The notes under the pieces: model-generated
Told to the model about the DNA's origin: nothing
The model's input: only the letters and a program-made list of their open reading frames with translations
Databases searched by the model: none
Part shown: in pieces, positions 24,178 through 32,701 of the stretch
How positions within the stretch are numbered: the stretch's first letter is position 1
How the letters are laid out: each line of letters starts with the position of its first letter
Assembly (NCBI GenBank): GCA_020072565.1
Contig: JAIQGI010000015.1
Coordinates: 60,601 to 124,600 of the forward strand
Direction: 5' to 3'
Length of the DNA: 64,000 bases
Source of the DNA: Terriglobia bacterium
GTDB lineage: Bacteria; Acidobacteriota; UBA6911
Translations under genes and position numbers: made by a program

Positions 24178-25250
24178 TCCGACGATTGCTCCTTCTGGCA
24201 TTGGGTCTGCTCTTAGTGACGGGAGGCGTTTTTCTTTACAGATATTTCAATCGTCCCCAGGGTTTGATGCTTACCGGGATCGTTACGACCCACGAAGTCA
24301 ACGTGAGCCCGCTGATCCAAGGCCGGCTGAGCCAGTTATTGGTAAAGGAGGGGGATGCCGTCAAGGCCGGTCAGTTGGTGGCCGTTATTGATCCACAGGA
24401 GCTGCAGGCGGACCGGTCCTATTATGCCCACACGGAACAAGGCGCGGCCGCCCAGGTGGAAGAGCAGGAGGCGGCGCTGAATTATCAGCAAGTGCTGACA
24501 CGCGATCAGATCAAACAAGCCGAAGCAGCACTCGCGGCTGCCGAGGCGCAGGCCCGGGAGGTGGCGGCGGATCTTGAACTCAACCGTGTGAATTATGAAC
24601 GCGCCGGGAACCTCTACCAGAAACAGGTCTATTCGGCGCAGGCATTGGATCAGGCAAGAACCGCCTATGAAGCATCTAAAGCTCATGCCGAGTCGTTACA
24701 GAAACTGGTCGAAACGCAGAGAGCGAACGTCGCGCTTGCCCGCTCCAACGAAAACCAGATCACCGTCCGACTGAAGGAACTTCAGACGGGACGGCGGCAA
24801 CTGCTTGCGGCCGGCGCCCAGAAATCAAAGGCCGATGTGCGTCTGGGCTATACCGAAGTCCGGGCGCCCATCAACGGCGTAGTGGCCGTGCTGGCGGCGC
24901 GCCAGGGCGAGGTCCTCAGTGTGAGCCAGCCGATCCTGATCCTGATTGATCCGGAGGACCTGTGGGTGCGCGCCGATGTCGAGGAAACCTATATCGACCG
25001 CATTCGGCTGGGCGACCGGCTCACCGTCCGCCTGCCATCCGGAGTCGAGCGGGCGGGAACGGTTTTCTACCGCGCCGTGGTTGCCGACTTCGCAACCCAA
25101 CGGGATGTCAGCCGCGCCAAGCGCGACATCAAGACCTTCGAAATCCGCCTGCGTCTGGACAACGGCGATCGGCGGCTATGGCCGGGCCTGACGGCCTACG
25201 TCATGTTGCCGCTCCAGGATGTGCAGGGCGCTCCTCAGGTTTCCAATTAA
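24174..25250 (+). CDS. HlyD-family membrane fusion protein of an ABC efflux pump
   Basis: The 358-residue product has an N-terminal membrane anchor (LLLLALGLLLVTGGVFLY). A split biotinyl-lipoyl domain lies at about residues 45-75 and again at 220-245 (VRAPINGVV), around a long coiled coil rich in alanine and glutamate. This is the layout of periplasmic adaptors such as YbhG. It should join the inner membrane ABC pump to an outer membrane channel; no TolC-type gene lies in the window. It is coupled to the TetR gene by ATGA. Confidence 0.92.
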   Translation: MIRRLLLLALGLLLVTGGVFLYRYFNRPQGLMLTGIVTTHEVNVSPLIQGRLSQLLVKEGDAVKAGQLVAVIDPQELQADRSYYAHTEQGAAAQVEEQEAALNYQQVLTRDQIKQAEAALAAAEAQAREVAADLELNRVNYERAGNLYQKQVYSAQALDQARTAYEASKAHAESLQKLVETQRANVALARSNENQITVRLKELQTGRRQLLAAGAQKSKADVRLGYTEVRAPINGVVAVLAARQGEVLSVSQPILILIDPEDLWVRADVEETYIDRIRLGDRLTVRLPSGVERAGTVFYRAVVADFATQRDVSRAKRDIKTFEIRLRLDNGDRRLWPGLTAYVMLPLQDVQGAPQVSN

Positions 25251-25261
25251 GCGGGCATGCT

Positions 25262-25381
25262 ATGAGAACAGTGGCGCATTTCGACTCCCGACCCGCAATC
25301 CCCGGCCTCGAACTTCCGATCACCCTGCAAGAGTCGGAGGTCTTAGGTCTGATTTCGGAGGCTCGCAGTGCCGGCGATTGA
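25262..25381 (+). CDS. Possible 39-residue ORF between HlyD and ABC ATPase
   Basis: This short frame starts at an ATG 12 bases after the HlyD stop and ends 14 bases inside the ABC ATPase gene. It has no clear ribosome-binding site and no recognised similarity. It could couple translation of the ATPase, or be chance. Confidence 0.25.
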   Translation: MRTVAHFDSRPAIPGLELPITLQESEVLGLISEARSAGD

Positions 25382-26363
25382 GGCGACTGAGATCAGGAAG
25401 TGCTTCGGAACATTCTGTGCCGTGGACAGGCTCAGCTTCACTGTCGATGAGGGCGAGATCTTCGGCCTCCTCGGCCCGAACGGAGCGGGCAAGTCGACGC
25501 TCATCCGCATGCTGACCACCCTGCTGCCGCCGACTTCGGGTGTCGCGCTGGTCAACGGATTCGATGTGAGAAACGCAGCCAACAAAGTGCGGCGGACAAT
25601 CGGCGTCATTCCGCAGGCCATGACTTCGGATCTGGATCTGACCGCAGAAGAGAACCTGGACATTTTTGCCAAACTCTATGGAGTGCCGCGGGAGAAACGG
25701 AAGCGGGCGAACCAAGAGCTGTTGGCGGCGGTCGATCTGGAGCAGTGGGGAGACAAGCCGGTAAAGAACTTCTCCGGCGGGATGCGGCGACGGCTGGAGA
25801 TCGCGCGCGGCCTGGTGCACGAACCCAAGATCTTTTTCCTGGATGAGCCGACGACGGGACTCGATCCGGTCTCGCGTGTTTCGGTGTGGGAGATGTTGAT
25901 GAAGTTGAAGCAGGGGCGCGAGCTGACGATTCTTCTGACCACGCATTACATGGATGAGGCCGACAGGCTGTGCAACCGCGTGGCGATCGTCGACCACGGC
26001 AAACTCGTCGCCCTGGACTCCCCGCTCAAGCTTAAAGCCGCCATCCCCGGAAAGAACATTCTGGAAGTCAGTTTCTCGAGCCTGCCGGACGGCTGGATGG
26101 AAACACTGAAGCGGCTTCCCGAGGTCCAGGAAGTCAAGGCGGATGACCACGTCTTCCGGATCAGCTCCAACAACGGGCCGAAAACGACTTCTGAATTGAT
26201 CGAAACCGCCCGGCATGAGCAGGTCGAGATCACCTCGCTGTCCGTGCAAAGCACGACGCTGGATGACGTTTTCGTGCATTACACGGGCCGGCAGCTCCGC
26301 GACGCCCTGCAGGACGCGTTGAAGCTGGACCCCCGGATCATGTATCAGCGACAGCGACACTGA
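25368..26363 (+). CDS. ABC transporter ATP-binding protein (drug efflux type)
   Basis: The 331-residue product has Walker A GPNGAGKST, the signature SGGMRRRLEIARG, Walker B FFLDEPTTGLDP and the H-loop TTHYMDEA. The C-terminal extension after residue 220 is typical of DrrA/YbhF-type exporters. It uses a GTG start with GGAGG shortly upstream. It powers export through the permease encoded next. Unlike E. coli YbhF it contains a single ATPase domain. The substrate is unknown, probably a hydrophobic toxic compound. Confidence 0.95.
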   Translation: MPAIEATEIRKCFGTFCAVDRLSFTVDEGEIFGLLGPNGAGKSTLIRMLTTLLPPTSGVALVNGFDVRNAANKVRRTIGVIPQAMTSDLDLTAEENLDIFAKLYGVPREKRKRANQELLAAVDLEQWGDKPVKNFSGGMRRRLEIARGLVHEPKIFFLDEPTTGLDPVSRVSVWEMLMKLKQGRELTILLTTHYMDEADRLCNRVAIVDHGKLVALDSPLKLKAAIPGKNILEVSFSSLPDGWMETLKRLPEVQEVKADDHVFRISSNNGPKTTSELIETARHEQVEITSLSVQSTTLDDVFVHYTGRQLRDALQDALKLDPRIMYQRQRH

Positions 26364-26372
26364 GGATGCCCC

Positions 26373-27485
26373 ATGCGAGGCACGCTGGCTATGATCGAAA
26401 GAGACATCCGCAAGTTCAGGCGCAGCCCTACGCTGATCCTGACCACCATGTTTTTCCCGCTGATCCAGCTGGTGGTTCTGGGTTATGCATTTGGCGGGAA
26501 ACTGGAAAATCTCCATGTGGGCATTGTCGATCAGGACAAGCAGATCGAAACGGTCAAGCTGCGCGAGTTGTGCGGCGCCATCGCAGCCAACGCCCGCACC
26601 TTCGATACCGTCATGTACGCGGACGAACATCAGGCGATGACGGACCTGCGCAACGGACGCATCAGCGCGGTCCTCCAGATCCCGCCGGATTTCTCACGCC
26701 GTGTCCTGGCAAAGGAGGCGCCGCGGGTGGCTTTGATCGAAGACAACACGGACAACTTTGCGGTCGCGGCGCTCGAAGGGGCGTTCACTCAATTGCTCGG
26801 CAGCTTCAACCAGCGGGGATCCCCGCCGCGCTTGCCGGCCCAGGCTACGCTCTCGGTGGTCGAAGTGTATCCCTACGTCCCCTATATTCAGTACCTTCTC
26901 TCCGGTACGGTTGTGCTGGCGATTTTTATCTCGGCCATGATCGGCGGCGGCATCATTTTCATAGATGACAAGGCCCGCGGTCTTCATGAAGGGTATCTCG
27001 TCACTCCCATCAGCAAGGTGGAACTCATTTTGGGATTCACCTTGTCCGGGGCGATCAAGGCCTGCCTCTCCGGCGTGGTCCTGGCCACGCTCGGGTCCAT
27101 CATCGCCGGCATCCCGAATCCATTGGACCCAGTCCGCCTCGCCAAGCTGCTGATCGTCATCGTCGTTTCGGCCTTGGCCCTCATCAGCATGATGTTCATG
27201 CTGATGGTGCGCGTGAACGATCCGCTCGTGCCGCGCGCCACCATGGGGGTCTTGAATACGCTCCTCTACTTTCCCAGCGGCGCGGTCTATCCCGTCAACG
27301 GATTCCCGAACTGGATGCGGGTGATCTCATCCGTGGATCCATTCACCTATGCGGTTCACGCGTTCAAGGAACTCCTGCTCAAGAATGCAGGCCTGGGAGC
27401 CATCGCATTCGACCTGTCGTTTCTCATCATATTCGCCCTCCTGATGATGACCCTCGCCACCCTCCTCTTTAAGCGCAGCCTGTAA
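26373..27485 (+). CDS. ABC-2 type permease
   Basis: The 370-residue product has an N-terminal membrane helix, a large extracytoplasmic domain (about 45-170), and five helices in the C-terminal half, the ABC2_membrane layout of YbhS/YbhR or DrrB-like permeases. It starts nine bases after the ATPase stop. Only one permease gene is present, so the pump is probably a homodimer. It completes the TetR-HlyD-ATPase-permease operon. Confidence 0.92.
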   Translation: MRGTLAMIERDIRKFRRSPTLILTTMFFPLIQLVVLGYAFGGKLENLHVGIVDQDKQIETVKLRELCGAIAANARTFDTVMYADEHQAMTDLRNGRISAVLQIPPDFSRRVLAKEAPRVALIEDNTDNFAVAALEGAFTQLLGSFNQRGSPPRLPAQATLSVVEVYPYVPYIQYLLSGTVVLAIFISAMIGGGIIFIDDKARGLHEGYLVTPISKVELILGFTLSGAIKACLSGVVLATLGSIIAGIPNPLDPVRLAKLLIVIVVSALALISMMFMLMVRVNDPLVPRATMGVLNTLLYFPSGAVYPVNGFPNWMRVISSVDPFTYAVHAFKELLLKNAGLGAIAFDLSFLIIFALLMMTLATLLFKRSL

Positions 27486-27542
27486 TTCCCCGCGCCGCAG
27501 CCACTGCCAAGGCGCCGAAACCCTGCCGGCGTCCTGGTTTTA

Positions 27543-28165
27543 GTGAACGACGCACGTCAACAAGAATGGAACAGAGCTCTTTTCCGCGTGGTTCTGGATT
27601 CATCCTTGCGCGTGGCCTTCGTGGCTGCCATGGTCGCTCTTGTCCTTCTTATGGTTCGGGTGCGCTCCAGCGGCGTACGCCATGCGGCCTGGACCGCCGT
27701 TTTGTGTGCCATGCTGCTCATGCCGGTTCTGCCCTACTGCGTCCGGTCCATTTCGATTCCCGTTCCCGTTCCAGCTGCCGGCATCGGAGAGATGCCCGCA
27801 ATTCCGGAAACCTCGTTGCCGGCCGGTTCTGCCCCGAGTTCCGAAGTTTCTACCCTGAACCCCACGCCCGCGAACCAGACGGCTCCGGTTCCCGAGACTC
27901 TCCGGGGAAGCAATTCAATCTGGCCCGTGGCCGCGATGATGACCTACGGCTTTGGAGTCTTGATCCTGTTCTCCCGGGTGGTTCTCGGCTGGCGCACCAT
28001 GAGCAGGTCGCCGACAAGCCGCTGGCCGAGAAATTGCTGCTGCGCGCGCAGACTCTCGATCCCAAGGGGAAGTATTCGTACTCGCTGGGACGGCTCTACG
28101 CCCTCACTCTCCTTGGTTCTAATTCCTCGATGCCGTTGAACGTCGTTCGGTCCGTCAGCGCGTGA
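27543..28165 (+). pseudogene. M56 (BlaR1-like) N-terminus fused out of frame to a TPR-protein tail
   Basis: The first 155 or so codons encode an M56-like membrane N-terminus (LRVAFVAAMVALVLLMVR and MMTYGFGVLILFSRVVLGWRT in separate helices). Near 28003 similarity changes to another frame that reads ADKPLAEKLLLRAQTLDPK and LGRLYAL, like the end of a TPR protein. The HEXXH zinc motif and sensor domain are absent. The simplest reading is a deletion that joined two genes and shifted the frame, leaving a non-functional remnant. The start at 27543 is a GTG. Confidence 0.75.
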
Positions 28166-28279
28166 TTGCAGACATCCAGGATGCGGCCGCCGAACCACGA
28201 TGATCCATGCGCACGACGGGCAACCGGGATCCGGAGTTTTCCCGGTTGTCCTCCCGGGAAGCCGGCACGGCAGAAGTGC

Positions 28280-28330
28280 TAGACAATTGTCTAAATAAAT
28301 GCTTGACATTTAGACAAACGTCAATATACT
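28280..28330 (+). promoter_or_regulatory. BlaI promoter with palindromic operator
   Basis: TTGACA (28303-28308) and TATACT (28325-28330) form a near-consensus sigma-70 promoter with a 16-base spacer. Immediately upstream is the perfect palindrome TAGACAATTGTCTA (28280-28293). A half-site TTTAGACAA repeats within the spacer. The palindrome resembles BlaI/MecI operators in type, and its position fits autoregulation of the BlaI gene 45 bases downstream. Confidence 0.8.
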
Positions 28331-28374
28331 TTTCAGCAGACGATCCGACCGTTATCCTTGTGCGGGGGATCCGG

Positions 28375-28779
28375 ATGGCCCACGAGAAACCGCCTGATGC
28401 CGAGCTTGAGGTTCTGGCCTGCCTGCGCCGGTTGAAGAAAGCGACGGCGCGGGAAGTCAAAGACGCCGTGAGTGAGTACCGCCCGATGGCCCACGGGTCC
28501 GTGCTCACGCTTCTGAAGCGGCTCGAGAGCCGGTCGCTGGTTACCAAGAAAAAGGGCACGACCGGGAAAGCCTTCGTTTATCGGCCCACGCGCCTTGCCG
28601 AATCCACCTACAACAAAGTCCTCACGCAGTTGCTGCACCGGGTGTTTGCCGGCGACAGCGTCGCCCTGGTTGCGTCTTTGTTCGAGAGGAAGCTTCCTGA
28701 CCCGCAGGAACTCGCGGATCTGCAGCAGCTGCTCGATGAGTTGAAGGAGAAGAGCGCCGAGAAAGGCGGCAAGCCGTGA
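28375..28779 (+). CDS. BlaI/MecI-family repressor
   Basis: The 134-residue product has the winged helix of penicillinase repressors (AELEVLACLRRLKKATAREV, then VLTLLKRLESRSLVTKKKG). The C-terminal helices would form the dimer. Family repressors are inactivated by a cognate M56 membrane protease. The ATG follows GCGGGGGATCC; longer upstream frames cross the promoter and are not used. The stop overlaps the GTG of the M56 remnant (GTGA). Both neighbouring M56 genes are broken, so the normal induction route may be lost. Confidence 0.9.
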   Translation: MAHEKPPDAELEVLACLRRLKKATAREVKDAVSEYRPMAHGSVLTLLKRLESRSLVTKKKGTTGKAFVYRPTRLAESTYNKVLTQLLHRVFAGDSVALVASLFERKLPDPQELADLQQLLDELKEKSAEKGGKP

Positions 28780-30037
28780 GCATGATCGACGTGATCCACC
28801 GGGCTGCCGCGTACTGGTTTCCCTATTTGGGCGGCGCCTTCTGGCAATCCACGATTCTCGCGCTGCTGGTGCTCGGGATCGTCACGCTGGGGCGGCTCTG
28901 GCCGCCGCCGCTGCGTCATGCATTTGGCTGCAGCTGCTGTTGTCGGCCGTCTGGTGGTTCAACCCCGTGTACTGGCTCCTTGCGCGCGGCATCCGCGCCG
29001 TGCGCGAGGATTGCTGCGATGATCTGGTGGTTGCGGCCGGCTTGAGCCCGCGCGCGACCTATTGCCAGACGCTGTTGAATGCCGCACAGGTCGCGGCCGG
29101 CCGGGTCATGGCGGGAGCGTCATTTGCCTGCCCGCGGGAATCGCGCCGGCTGCGCAGGAGGCTGAGAAGAATCATGAACAATAACTTCAGGCCGGTCGCC
29201 CGGCTTTCCATGAAGCACATCGCTTTGGTTGCAGTCTTCGGCCTTGTGTTATTGCCGGGAGTGGCGCCGCGGGCGTCCGGGCGATCGCTGCCGGAGTCAG
29301 GCGAGAACGAGGCTGGCTTGCCCATACCGGCGTTCTATCAGCAGGCGGGCGCATCCTCGGATTGCCTGACGCCGAGCGGCACGCCCTGCTTCACGATTCA
29401 GTACCACCGCGCCCAATGGGAGTTTTTCAGCGCCGGCATCACCGACGTGCGCCGCTACAGTTCGGACATTACCGAGGCCGTGCGCAGGGATGGAACAGGC
29501 GTGAGCAGAACCGTCGACGCTGAGAGCTATCAGTTTCTCAAGGGGAGTACGCGGACCGACCGTCCGTTGACGGTAATGTATCTTCCCTATGGAAACCAGG
29601 TGATCAGATATCAATCCTCGCCCAGCAGGATGCCGCGTCTTCCTTCTTTTCTGCTTTTACGTCAACCTCCCGTGACCTGGTTCCGACTTACGACCCGGCG
29701 CTCGAGCGAAGGAGACAGCACCTGCAGCACCGCGATTCGGCATTTCGGCGCGGATTTCAAATATGCCGGAGAGGCGACGGTCGCGGGCGTAAGCGTTTCC
29801 AAATGGACCCGGGGCAGCTGGTGGGGAAGTCAGGAGGAAGAGCTCTATCTGGCCCCGTCGCTCGATTGCGAGTGCTTGAAAAGCTACAAGGTCTACCGCA
29901 ACCGCTGGCTTCTGCCCAGGCTCACCGACTCGAAGGAAGCGATCTCCGTCAAGTTGGGAGACCCCGATCCGGCGCTGTTTGCTGTCCCGCCGGGTTCCCT
30001 GCAAGTGGATCCCCGGCTGTGGCTCGTGCGGCGCTGA
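28776..30037 (+). pseudogene. M56 (BlaR1-like) gene with internal deletion and frameshift
   Basis: The gene starts GTG, coupled to BlaI, with a helix (WQSTILALLVLGIVTLG) typical of M56 proteins. At about 28918 the reading shifts to another frame that resumes at WLQLLLSAVWWFNPVYW, then VREDCCDDLVV, a region normally found after the HEXXH protease site. The intervening membrane helices and HEXXH are missing. The rest (to 30037) encodes a membrane helix and a secreted C-terminal domain and is still open. The protease cannot be active as drawn. The long downstream frame could still be translated from an internal start. Confidence 0.8.
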
Positions 30038-30082
30038 GAGGCAAAACCGGCGGCGCGCTTAACCGCTAAAAAGCTGTGAGAA

Positions 30083-30128
30083 TTCGAGGTATGGCACCTG
30101 CAAAGGAGGTGCCGGACGGCGCCTCGAA
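30083..30128. repeat. Nested double inverted repeat
   Basis: Two perfect 7-base stems are nested: outer TTCGAGG/CCTCGAA (30083-30089 and 30122-30128), inner GGCACCT/AGGTGCC (30093-30099 and 30107-30113), with a purine-rich loop GCAAAGG. There is no T-run, so it is not a typical terminator. It lies between two pseudogenes. Confidence 0.65.
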
Positions 30129-30187
30129 CCCTACCCCATCTCTGTCCCTGGCCGGTCGCCTCAGCGTGCTTTGCGTATAGAAGAAAT

Positions 30188-30216
30188 GTAGGTCGCGGCC
30201 GCCGGACGCGACCTAC
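30188..30216. repeat. REP-like hairpin repeat, copy A
   Basis: Perfect 10-base arms GTAGGTCGCG and CGCGACCTAC flank the loop GCCGCCGGA. Related copies are at 61848-61876 and 56577-56605, and a left half is at 53982-54001. All lie outside intact genes, which fits a dispersed palindromic repeat family. Confidence 0.75.
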
Positions 30217-30224
30217 TTTGCGGT

Positions 30225-30404
30225 GTGAACCGAAGAGTCTCGTTTGCCGATGTGTCCCCGGGCTATTTCCAGGCGATGGGGATACCTTTGCTTCTTGGGC
30301 GCGACTTTACCGAACACGATGGCCTATGGTCTCCTGGGGTTGTCATCGTCTCGGAGTCCCTGGCGCGCCTGCTCTGGCCGGCGGAAAACCCGATCGGGGA
30401 ACGG
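30225..30404 (+). pseudogene. Fragment of an ADOP/MacB-type ABC permease
   Basis: About 60 codons match the periplasmic MacB_PCD region of acidobacterial ADOP permeases: VSPGYFQAMGIPLLLGRDF, then VVIVSESLARLLWP and ENPIGER. Similarity stops near 30404, and the frame then runs into the convergent gene whose stop is at 30438. The membrane helices of both ends are absent. It starts right after REP copy A, so a deletion or rearrangement at the repeat is plausible. Confidence 0.75.
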
Positions 30405-30437
30405 CCGGCATTTCATGATCCCGGATTCGTGGTTTCA

Positions 30438-31985
30438 TCATTTGACCTTGTAGTAGCGGATCCTGTGGGCCGGGGTGGTATAGAGAAGCGAGTGAGCGAG
30501 ATCGAGGTGCCGGTCCAGCCAGGTCCGCCCGCCGGAAGCTGCAGCCACGGCATCGTAAGCGGTGCCTTCCAGCCAGAGCGGCCGATTTTTCTGTGCGGCC
30601 TCCACGCGGCGGCTCTCGACTTCGGCCACGCCTGGAGCGGGCAGGTCGATCCATGCGGCTTGCGGATTGAAATAGCTGATGAGCCAGAGATCGGAGTGGG
30701 AATTGCTGTAAAGGATTTCGGCGTCCTGCTGCCAGTCCTGATTGTGCTGCAGCGCAAAAGAAAGCACCTCGTTGGCTTCTGTCCTGGAGTGCGGATAGAT
30801 GGAGACGGTGAAGTTCCAGGCACACACCATTGCCGCGAGCAGCGCCGGCAATCGGACCCCATGTGCACGCCAGACCTGCGAGGTCGCCAGCAGGAATATC
30901 AACGGCGGGAGGTAGAAGAGCCGGTAAAACGTGTTTTGCGGTTGCCAGAAGAAAAGAAACACTACGTAGGTCACTATCCAGACGAGGGCCGGCCGGTTCG
31001 CCCCGAGCCAGGCACGGAGTCCTTCTGATGAAGGTCCGGGAGGATCTTTCGCTATCGGTTGCAATGCGCGCACCACATGAATCGCGAGCAGCACTGCGAG
31101 GGCCCCGAATGCCAGCGCGCCGGCCACCGTCACAGGATCGAGAGGCATCTGGTTGACCCTGCCGCCGAAAAACAGCCGCATGGTGCCGCGCACCGTATAT
31201 CGTGTACTGCGCAACATGCCGACCGCCAGAAAGGTGACGTCCTGCGAGCGCACCGTGATCCATTCCCAGAACTGCCTAGGGCCTGCATGCGGGTGTACGA
31301 GGGAAAACGCCGATATGTAAGCTGCTGCCGTGATTGAGAATGCCGTAGCGCCGTATTGCGCAGCCCGGACCATTTTTTGCCGCTTCCGGCCTCCGCTAAC
31401 CTCCTGCCCTGCCGGCACCAGGAACCCGACGACGGCCACGGGAAAGAAAAACAGCGCGAGCTGGTGGAACAGCATGGCTGCGCCGTGGGCCAGCCCGGCA
31501 GCCCAGGGCCGCGGAGGCCGTGTGGGAAGCAAGAACCGGAAGCTCACCAGGAGAAAGAAGATGGATGGGATGTACGCATCCGCGTCGGCTGCAAACCTCC
31601 ACCACTGGGCAGAAAACGCAAACAGGAGCGCGCACCAGGTGCCGCGGCGGGCGGATCCGGTCAACTCCGCCACGATGTGCCAGACCAGATACACGCTTGC
31701 GGCCGCAAAGAGCGCGCTGAGAGCCTGAAGCACAAAGAGCACGCGCAAGTCGATACCGGCTGCGGCCGCGCTCTTCCACACTGCGTATCCCATCAGGTTG
31801 TACAGCAGGTGATTGGGATGCAGGAGTGCATCGGGATAGGCATTCGAAGTTTCAATGGTCCGAGCGAAACCGACACCGTCCCAGTAAAATTCCCGGGCAG
31901 GCAGCAGCAGGTAGATCCCGAGGCTGACGAAGGCGATCAGCGCGCCCTGGCGTCGTTGGAGTAAAACCGGTGATCCGCATGCCAT
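30438..31985 (-). CDS. Polytopic membrane protein, glycosyltransferase (GT39/PMT-like)
   Basis: The product has 515 residues from the ATG at 31985; a longer frame to 32180 lacks support. About ten hydrophobic helices are visible. An early extracytoplasmic loop has FYWDGVGFARTIE and a later motif HPNHLLYNLMGYAVW, similar in layout to the DE-containing first loop of GT-C enzymes. The C-terminal 90 residues are soluble and probably periplasmic. GT-C enzymes use lipid-linked sugars. I cannot name the acceptor, and an uncharacterised DUF2723-like membrane protein is the alternative. No strong ribosome-binding site is seen. Confidence 0.65.
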   Translation of the reverse strand: MACGSPVLLQRRQGALIAFVSLGIYLLLPAREFYWDGVGFARTIETSNAYPDALLHPNHLLYNLMGYAVWKSAAAAGIDLRVLFVLQALSALFAAASVYLVWHIVAELTGSARRGTWCALLFAFSAQWWRFAADADAYIPSIFFLLVSFRFLLPTRPPRPWAAGLAHGAAMLFHQLALFFFPVAVVGFLVPAGQEVSGGRKRQKMVRAAQYGATAFSITAAAYISAFSLVHPHAGPRQFWEWITVRSQDVTFLAVGMLRSTRYTVRGTMRLFFGGRVNQMPLDPVTVAGALAFGALAVLLAIHVVRALQPIAKDPPGPSSEGLRAWLGANRPALVWIVTYVVFLFFWQPQNTFYRLFYLPPLIFLLATSQVWRAHGVRLPALLAAMVCAWNFTVSIYPHSRTEANEVLSFALQHNQDWQQDAEILYSNSHSDLWLISYFNPQAAWIDLPAPGVAEVESRRVEAAQKNRPLWLEGTAYDAVAAASGGRTWLDRHLDLAHSLLYTTPAHRIRYYKVK

Positions 31986-32252
31986 AATGATCGATGGAAG
32001 ACTCCTGCAATCGATCTCAATCCAAGGAGCGCCCTCGTTTGCCTCAGGCCCCAGGGCGCGCCATCTCGACTCGGGATCCGCATGCACTGCGTTCCTGGTG
32101 GCAGGGAAAGCGGATCCAATATAGTGCAGTTCCCGCCCGATTTCGACTGGTTTCAAAACCGCAGCAGCCACGAAAGACACAAAAAGATCGATGAAATGGT
32201 ATGATCTGCTGCTTCCGTTGAATAATTTGATGCAGGAAAGGGGTTGTGGAGT

Positions 32253-32699
32253 ATGGCGGAAGGGACAATGGTTCCGCAGAAACTGATTCTTGAGATTCTA
32301 TGTGCGATCCAGGGCTCCTTAGGAAAAGAAAATCAAAGGGTGTTCGCAAGAGCCGGTAGGAGCCTTGGGGCGGAATGGGCAGCGACGATATCGCGGGCCG
32401 GGAGTGTCGATGAGCTGATGGGGAAAATGGCAGCCTATCTACAAGAAGGTCTTCAGCTTGCCGAAACAGTCACGTTTGAGAAGGAGGGGATGGACTACGT
32501 CTTAAAAGTAAGAAGATGCGCTATCTGTCATGGCAAGCTTGTCAAGGAAAAGCATGGGATCAGCGCGGCCTGTGCGATCTCAATGTTTCCAATCGGAGCG
32601 CTGGTCAGGAATTTGGGCATCAAAAACGCCCGTTTGAAGGAGATTCGCAAGTCGGGCCCGATTGGCGACTGCCACCTGGTATACGAGATCGGGCGTTGA
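32253..32699 (+). CDS. Small V4R-like cysteine-containing protein
   Basis: The 148-residue product begins at an ATG nine bases after AAGGGG. Its C-terminal half has a C-X2-C-H motif (CAICHG), then AACAISMFPIGALVR and GDCHLVYEI. This order of cysteines and hydrophobic residues resembles V4R (4-vinyl reductase) small-molecule-binding domains. The family binds hydrocarbons or pigment precursors in other systems. No membrane segment is seen. It stands alone between convergent and divergent neighbours; the V4R assignment is tentative. Confidence 0.6.
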   Translation: MAEGTMVPQKLILEILCAIQGSLGKENQRVFARAGRSLGAEWAATISRAGSVDELMGKMAAYLQEGLQLAETVTFEKEGMDYVLKVRRCAICHGKLVKEKHGISAACAISMFPIGALVRNLGIKNARLKEIRKSGPIGDCHLVYEIGR

Positions 32700-32701
32700 G
32701 C

